A DNA stretch of 37,584 bases, taken from assembly GCA_022823725.1 (NCBI GenBank), contig JAJEHL010000014.1:1-37584 (forward strand), in the 5' to 3' direction. Below, piece after piece: positions 33,726 through 37,584 of this stretch. The notes under the pieces are model-generated. The model saw nothing but the letters and a program-made list of their open reading frames with translations, was not told where the DNA came from and made no database searches. Both the position numbers and the translations under genes were made by a program. The DNA is from Candidatus Latescibacterota bacterium. Lineage in GTDB: Bacteria > Latescibacterota > UBA2968. Each line of letters starts with the position of its first letter. Position 1 is the first letter of the stretch.

Positions 33726-34580
33726 ATGATTGAGGGTATTGTCACTTATGGTCGGATGATTAAATTCGGTCACAGTATTTTTGCCCTGCCATTCGCGCTT
33801 TCGGGCGCGGCATTGGCGGCGGCTGGACACGGGATTTCGTCCGAGCAGGTGTTCTGGATTGTGGTGGCGATGGTGGGCGCGAGAAGTGCGGCCATGGGTT
33901 TTAATCGGCTTGTGGATCGAAAAATGGATGCGGCCAATCCGCGCACATCTAATCGCGAGTTGCCGCGGGGGGTTATTTCTGCGGGTGCTGTGAAAGTGTT
34001 TGTTTGCGTGTTTTCTGTGCTACTCGTTTTTGCGGCGTATAAGTTAAACCCACTGTGTTTGATGCTGTCCCCCGTGGCATTGGGTATTGTGTTTTTTTAT
34101 TCTTATACAAAACGATTTACGTGGGCTACGCAGCTTTTTCTCGGTTTGGCATTGTCTCTCGCGCCAGTGGGGGCGTGGATCGCGGTGACGGGACAATTAG
34201 ATGCGGAAATTTTACTGCTCGGCGGTGCGGTGTTGATGTGGGTCGCGGGGTTCGATGTGATTTACGCCTGTCAGGATGCCGAGTTTGATCGGCGGTTTGG
34301 GGTGTATTCGATTCCGCAGAAGTTTGGGGTTGGACCCGCATTGTGGATTGCGCGAATATTTCATGTGATTGCTTTTGGTTTGATGGTGGGCGTGGGGCGG
34401 GTATTTGAATTGGGGATGGTTTATGTAGCTGGCGTGTTGTGCGTGGGATGTTTGCTAATTTACGAGCATTATTTGGTGAGACACCGGGATTTGTCAAGGG
34501 CGGGCATGGCGTCTTTGACAATGAATGGTGTGGTCAGTGTGGTGTATTTTGTGGGGACGTTGGTCGATTTGTTGTTGTAA
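33726..34580 (+). CDS. UbiA-family prenyltransferase
   Basis: This 284-residue membrane prenyltransferase attaches a polyprenyl chain to an aromatic acid in quinone synthesis. The two aspartate-rich motifs are N60-x3-D64-x3-D68 (FNRLVDRKMDAANPRTS) and a second set in IYACQDAEFDRRFG that binds Mg-diphosphate. About eight hydrophobic segments fill the rest. Because UbiX follows directly, this is a quinone-pathway enzyme, either 4-hydroxybenzoate polyprenyltransferase or the UbiA-like enzyme of the futalosine menaquinone route. The choice cannot be made here. I chose the ATG at 33726; the longer frame from 33555 overlaps the NHL gene in another frame. The SD is weak, and coupling to the NHL gene (7-nt gap) is likely. 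Confidence 0.9.
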   Translation: MIEGIVTYGRMIKFGHSIFALPFALSGAALAAAGHGISSEQVFWIVVAMVGARSAAMGFNRLVDRKMDAANPRTSNRELPRGVISAGAVKVFVCVFSVLLVFAAYKLNPLCLMLSPVALGIVFFYSYTKRFTWATQLFLGLALSLAPVGAWIAVTGQLDAEILLLGGAVLMWVAGFDVIYACQDAEFDRRFGVYSIPQKFGVGPALWIARIFHVIAFGLMVGVGRVFELGMVYVAGVLCVGCLLIYEHYLVRHRDLSRAGMASLTMNGVVSVVYFVGTLVDLLL

Positions 34581-34599
34581 CCCTGGAGGCCTGTTTGCT

Positions 34600-35193
34600 A
34601 TGAGACGTATTACGGTTGCGATTACCGGGGCAAGTGGGGCTATTTATGCGTTGCGCACATTGCGCGCGTTGCTGATGCACAGGGTTGCCGTGGATGTGGT
34701 GATATCCGAATTTGGCTGGATGTTGCTGCGAGATGAGGCGGGCTTCGAGGGAAAACAGCGAGATTTTGGTGGTTTTATCCGGGAACTTTACGGTGTTTCG
34801 GTGGATAATATGGCACTGCATCCACTTAAGGATCTCGCTGCAACGCTGGCGAGTGGTTCGGCGCAGTCAGATGGCATGGTGGTGGTGCCGTGTTCGATGA
34901 AAACGCTGGCGAGTATAGCCCATGGGTTATCGCGCAATTTGATTGAGCGCGCCGCTGATGTCGCGTTGAAAGAACGTCGGACGCTCATTATCGTGCCGCG
35001 AGAGACGCCTATGAATTTGATTCAACTGCGCAATATGGTGGCGGTGGCCGAAGCGGGTGCTGTTGTGGTGCCGGCGATGCCAGCATTTTATCAAAAGCCG
35101 GAGACGTTTGATGATTTGGCGGATTTCGTCGTTGGTCGAATTTTGAGTTTATTGGGCATTGAACACGATTTGTATCCGGCGTGGGAAGGGTGA
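34600..35193 (+). CDS. ubiX: UbiX-family flavin prenyltransferase
   Basis: This 197-residue enzyme prenylates reduced FMN to make the cofactor of UbiD-type decarboxylases. The N-terminus VAITGASGAIYALRTLRALL is the FMN site. VVVPCSMKTLASIAHGLSRN and RRTLIIVPRETPMNLIQLRN carry the characteristic Ser and Arg/Glu positions. The 3' part has VVPAMPAFYQKPETFDDLAD. The family is shared by UbiX and Pad1. The SD CTGGAGG is 10 nt before the ATG at 34600. It pairs with the UbiA gene with a 19-nt gap; the UbiD partner is not in the window. Together they indicate quinone synthesis by the decarboxylating route. Confidence 0.95.
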   Translation: MRRITVAITGASGAIYALRTLRALLMHRVAVDVVISEFGWMLLRDEAGFEGKQRDFGGFIRELYGVSVDNMALHPLKDLAATLASGSAQSDGMVVVPCSMKTLASIAHGLSRNLIERAADVALKERRTLIIVPRETPMNLIQLRNMVAVAEAGAVVVPAMPAFYQKPETFDDLADFVVGRILSLLGIEHDLYPAWEG

Positions 35194-35195
35194 TC

Positions 35196-35218
35196 CGCAG
35201 ATGACGCAGATGACGCAG
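35196..35218 (+). repeat. Short tandem repeat, 9-nt unit
   Basis: CGCAGATGA is repeated at 35196-35204 and 35205-35213 and continues as CGCAG to 35218, right after the ubiX stop. It is followed by a purine-rich spacer that runs into the tail of the RNB-domain gene. Confidence 0.7.
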
Positions 35219-35246
35219 AAAAAAAAGAGGGGCTGGGGACTGGGGG

Positions 35247-37391
35247 CTAAAAGCCGACTGCTGACTGCTGATAGCTTTTTTCCGTGAAGTGTGCCCAGCC
35301 TTTCCAGCGGTCAATACCTGTCAGGCGCAGGTCAATTTTGTCGCCGACCGCTACGGGATAACCCGGATAGATAACGGTTTTGAAGGGGTGGTCGAGGAGT
35401 TCGACGAGGACACCGCGCATTTTGAGATAGAGAACAACGGCGCGAAATTCCCGACCGAGTTGGTTTTCCCACGATTGTAACATTAAGTTGCGAGTATGGC
35501 GGTGAACCAGATCGTCAATGAGGTCCAGCGTTTCCCACATGCGGTAGCGCAGGGTGTTGAGGTCGTCAACTGAGTAAAGGGATTGCTCGGTTTTAAGGTA
35601 GTGATCGATCTGGCGTTGCATCACGAGGTCTGTGTATCGGGTGGTGGGTTGCGTGATGGGACAATAATGCGAAATGCCATAGCCGTGATGTGTTTCTGGC
35701 GTTGTATTGAGGCCGATGTTTGGGGTCTGGCGGTGAAGTTCGTGGCGGCGGACGACGGGGTGGGGGATTTGTATGATGGATTCGATATTTTCAATGGGGT
35801 CGCGTATTTCGTAAATTGCGGGAATATTTTTATTATCGCACCACCGCCCAACAGCTATGCCAGCGAGCAGGGATAGTTCGCGGGCGATGCGGAGCGCGGG
35901 ATTTGGGGGTGATTGTACCTTGAGGTCGTGTATGGTCGTTTGCCGCTTTTTGTGGAGGCGCGTGGATAATTGCGAGAAGAATTGTATGGCGCGGTGTTGT
36001 GGGTGAGCGGGATCGTCCAGTGCCCGATCGATGTCTTCAGGTAAAAGGTCGGCTTTGTTTATTGCGGTCGTTTGTGCGATACAAAAATCTTTGAGGCGGC
36101 CATCCCGATTCACGCGCCAGAAGATGCTGAGTGCTGGATGCGCTTTGTCGCTTTGAAATTGGCCCAGGTCGTGTGCAAACCGCGTGGGTAGCATGGGAAT
36201 GGGATGATCGGGAAAGGGTATGTGCGCCATGCGCTCGGCAGCGTCGCGGTCGATGTGTGAATTTTTGGGAATGAGTGTGCTGATATCTGGAATGTGTACG
36301 CCAAATTCTGCGCCCCTGAAGAGTCGGCGGCGGAATGAGAGGGCGATGTTCGGGTGACCGGGTGGATGTATTACAAAGATGGGTTGTTTTTTTCGGTTGC
36401 CATGAGTGGGCACGAGTGTTTCTGCCTGGCGGATGGCGAGGTCTGAAAATGCAGTTGGAACTTCGGCGCGGAGCAAGTCGAGGTTTTGATCGCGTTTCCA
36501 GACCTTTTTTTGTATAAGCAATTCGACTGCGGATTTTTGGCGATTTTTTTTAGTTTGGCAAATTTCGTCGATCAATGCCTGAGCTTGAGTTGCGTGTTGG
36601 GATTCGCTGCCCCATAATGCGTATTGTCGAATCTGTTCCAGATAGGTTTGCTGGCGTGGGGTTAGCGTGTGTTCTGCAACGGATTCGGCATTATTCGCCA
36701 TGGCGTGGATAAATTCTTCGCGTTCTTCATCCCGATCTTTTCTAAGTTTGTCGCGTTGGTAGAGGACATTGACTTGACCAGCCGTATAGGGCGAATACGA
36801 GTTGGAAGATTGAGGTTGAAAATAAGGAGAGGCATGGTGCAGGTGAAGATAGAGGGCAATCCACTGTGTGGCATCGATTTCCGCGTTGTAGTAAAGGTCG
36901 GCGATTTCTGAAAGCGGAAGCGGGGTTGCAGATTCAACGGCGATTTCCCAAACGTCTTTGAGGTCTATTTCTCGGCTCAAGGTGCGGACGGTCGTGGCGT
37001 AAGTTTTGAGTGGTACATCGCACGATGAAATACCGGTAAGATGAACGAGGTTGGTGTGGTGAAAGCGGAGGCGCCGGCCATCTTCTGATAAAACTGCGAT
37101 TTCGGAAATTTTGCGGGGTAAAACAGCCTGGCAAGTTCCTATGAGCAGGCGTTTTCGAAAGCGAAACAGGATAATTTCATCCTGGACAGGTGTGCCGGAT
37201 AGTCTGCCTTTTGTATGGGACGCATCTTGGGAACTCGGTATCCCATCTTCATCCAGATGGCCCGTGTAGCGCTCGTCGGGTTGGTTTTTGTGTTCATTGC
37301 GGATGATCAGACCGTAGATGCGTTTGACCAGGCTGGCATAGAAGTAGAGATAGCGATTGGAAATTGTGATTTCGCGTTTGGGTTTTTGCAT
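35247..37391 (-). CDS. RNB-domain (RNase II/R-like) protein, probably catalytically degenerate
   Basis: This 714-residue protein has an N-terminal region (1-130) resembling the beta-barrel/cold-shock-like part. A helical middle follows, then an RNB domain from about residue 325 to 640 and a C-terminal S1-like part. FGVHIPDIS (363-371), IPMLPTRFAHDLG and SHYCPITQPTTRYTDL (574-589) match the RNase II family. The catalytic Asp motif (D-x5-D-x-DD-A-L-S in active enzymes) reads IHPPGHPNIALS at 341-352: the backbone is recognisable but all four aspartates are gone. The SPIRR motif is QPTTR. So it is probably inactive as a nuclease and may bind RNA. Its start has GAGG 8-9 nt upstream. The last eight or so codons come from a repeat-like spacer. 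Confidence 0.8.
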   Translation of the reverse strand: MQKPKREITISNRYLYFYASLVKRIYGLIIRNEHKNQPDERYTGHLDEDGIPSSQDASHTKGRLSGTPVQDEIILFRFRKRLLIGTCQAVLPRKISEIAVLSEDGRRLRFHHTNLVHLTGISSCDVPLKTYATTVRTLSREIDLKDVWEIAVESATPLPLSEIADLYYNAEIDATQWIALYLHLHHASPYFQPQSSNSYSPYTAGQVNVLYQRDKLRKDRDEEREEFIHAMANNAESVAEHTLTPRQQTYLEQIRQYALWGSESQHATQAQALIDEICQTKKNRQKSAVELLIQKKVWKRDQNLDLLRAEVPTAFSDLAIRQAETLVPTHGNRKKQPIFVIHPPGHPNIALSFRRRLFRGAEFGVHIPDISTLIPKNSHIDRDAAERMAHIPFPDHPIPMLPTRFAHDLGQFQSDKAHPALSIFWRVNRDGRLKDFCIAQTTAINKADLLPEDIDRALDDPAHPQHRAIQFFSQLSTRLHKKRQTTIHDLKVQSPPNPALRIARELSLLAGIAVGRWCDNKNIPAIYEIRDPIENIESIIQIPHPVVRRHELHRQTPNIGLNTTPETHHGYGISHYCPITQPTTRYTDLVMQRQIDHYLKTEQSLYSVDDLNTLRYRMWETLDLIDDLVHRHTRNLMLQSWENQLGREFRAVVLYLKMRGVLVELLDHPFKTVIYPGYPVAVGDKIDLRLTGIDRWKGWAHFTEKSYQQSAVGF

Positions 37392-37420
37392 GGGGTTGCC
37401 TCGTCTCTGTTACCCATTAG

Positions 37421-37447
37421 TAAAAAGCCCCGGTGTGTGACCGGGGC
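37421..37447 (-). terminator. Reverse-strand rho-independent terminator
   Basis: GCCCCGGT (37427-37434) and ACCGGGGC (37440-37447) form a perfect 8-bp stem around a 5-nt loop. Five A at 37422-37426 become five U when read in reverse. It ends transcription arriving from the right, just before the RNB gene's start. No reverse gene is visible between it and the window edge, which suggests the original upstream gene was displaced. Confidence 0.85.
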
Positions 37448-37486
37448 ATACGCATCAAGTTAAGGGTTGAAGAAGAGGCAGTTCCC

Positions 37487-37554
37487 GAGGTATCTTACTG
37501 TTGTCCAAGACAGTAAACATACCCAAGGAGCTACCTCAATGTGTAAGATACCTC
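37487..37554 (+). promoter_or_regulatory. Alternative hairpins around the transposase start
   Basis: GAGGTATCTTAC (37487-37498) is a perfect reverse complement of GTAAGATACCTC (37543-37554), which begins two bases after the start codon. Between them lies the SD AAGGAG (37525-37530). A second hairpin, TTACTGT (37495-37501) and ACAGTAA (37510-37516), shares four bases with the first, so the two cannot form together. The long stem would hide the start region in a transcript that enters from outside. Confidence 0.55.
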
Positions 37555-37584
37555 AAATTGCCCAATGCCTCCAAACAGTTTTAA
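37539..37584 (+). CDS. Transposase start, probable IS4-like element (partial)
   Basis: An ATG at 37539, with AAGGAG 8 nt upstream, opens 15 codons to the window edge (MCKIPQIAQCLQTVL). This short start, with hydrophobic residues spaced as in an alpha helix, resembles the opening of IS4-type DDE transposases. The flanking inverted repeats and the break in gene context to its left support a mobile element, but 15 residues cannot prove it. The IS left end should lie between about 37448 and 37486. I cannot define the terminal repeat without the right end. Confidence 0.4.
   Translation, partial: MCKIPQIAQCLQTVL

Noticed and set aside
35194-35246. Tandem repeat considered as the edge of a CRISPR array
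   Set aside because: The units are 9 nt, directly adjacent without spacers and only about two and a half copies long.

Overview
The window is a moderately GC-rich bacterial chromosome segment with tightly packed genes, Shine-Dalgarno (SD) starts and many short or overlapping intergenic junctions. The gene mix points to an uncultured member of the FCB-like lineages, such as Latescibacterota, with Poribacteria-like or Gemmatimonadota-like lineages as alternatives. It includes a PhyH-type dioxygenase, a formylglycine sulfatase, a TPR/GWxTD-type exported protein, a BatA/VWA membrane protein, an SbsA-type Ig-like lipoprotein and a secreted metzincin with a dockerin-like C-terminus. The phylum call is inference; there is no rRNA or marker-gene proof in the window.

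Layout. 1-5552: a possible divergent gene fragment, a uridine-kinase-like P-loop kinase, a PhyH dioxygenase, ilvD (reverse), a Mug-type DNA glycosylase and an overlapping sulfatase. 5563-10974 (reverse): a complete pyruvate dehydrogenase operon, aceE-aceF-lpd. 11243-12677 (reverse): an AraD1/FAH-family enzyme followed by a small exported di-haem cytochrome c. 12807-17759: an SDR, hflX, an RDD membrane protein and a TPR/GWxTD-type protein in alternating orientations. 17904-23114: a promoter, a PTS EIIA-type regulator, a clear terminator, a BatA-type VWA protein and topA.

23115-27260 is an accessory island between topA and xerC. It starts with palindromic intergenic repeats and holds an AlbA_2/ATPase-like regulator, a PIN toxin with an unusual fused antitoxin, an AT-rich PDZ-M48 metalloprotease, and a second toxin-antitoxin pair whose MazF-like toxin is truncated and runs straight into xerC.

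27261-35193: xerC, an Ig-like lipoprotein, a small one-membrane-segment protein and a secreted metzincin/beta-propeller/dockerin-like protein form a co-directional run ending in a terminator. An NHL-repeat protein and a UbiA-UbiX pair (quinone side) follow. 35247-37391 (reverse): an RNB-domain protein whose catalytic aspartates appear to be lost. The window ends in a reverse terminator and the left end of what looks like an insertion sequence, with mutually exclusive hairpins around the transposase start.

The housekeeping genes cover central carbon entry (PDH), branched-chain amino acids (IlvD), quinone prenylation, DNA topology, chromosome dimer resolution and base excision repair. The most unusual items are the degenerate RNB protein, the antitoxin fusion, the topA/xerC island and the hairpin switch at the right edge.
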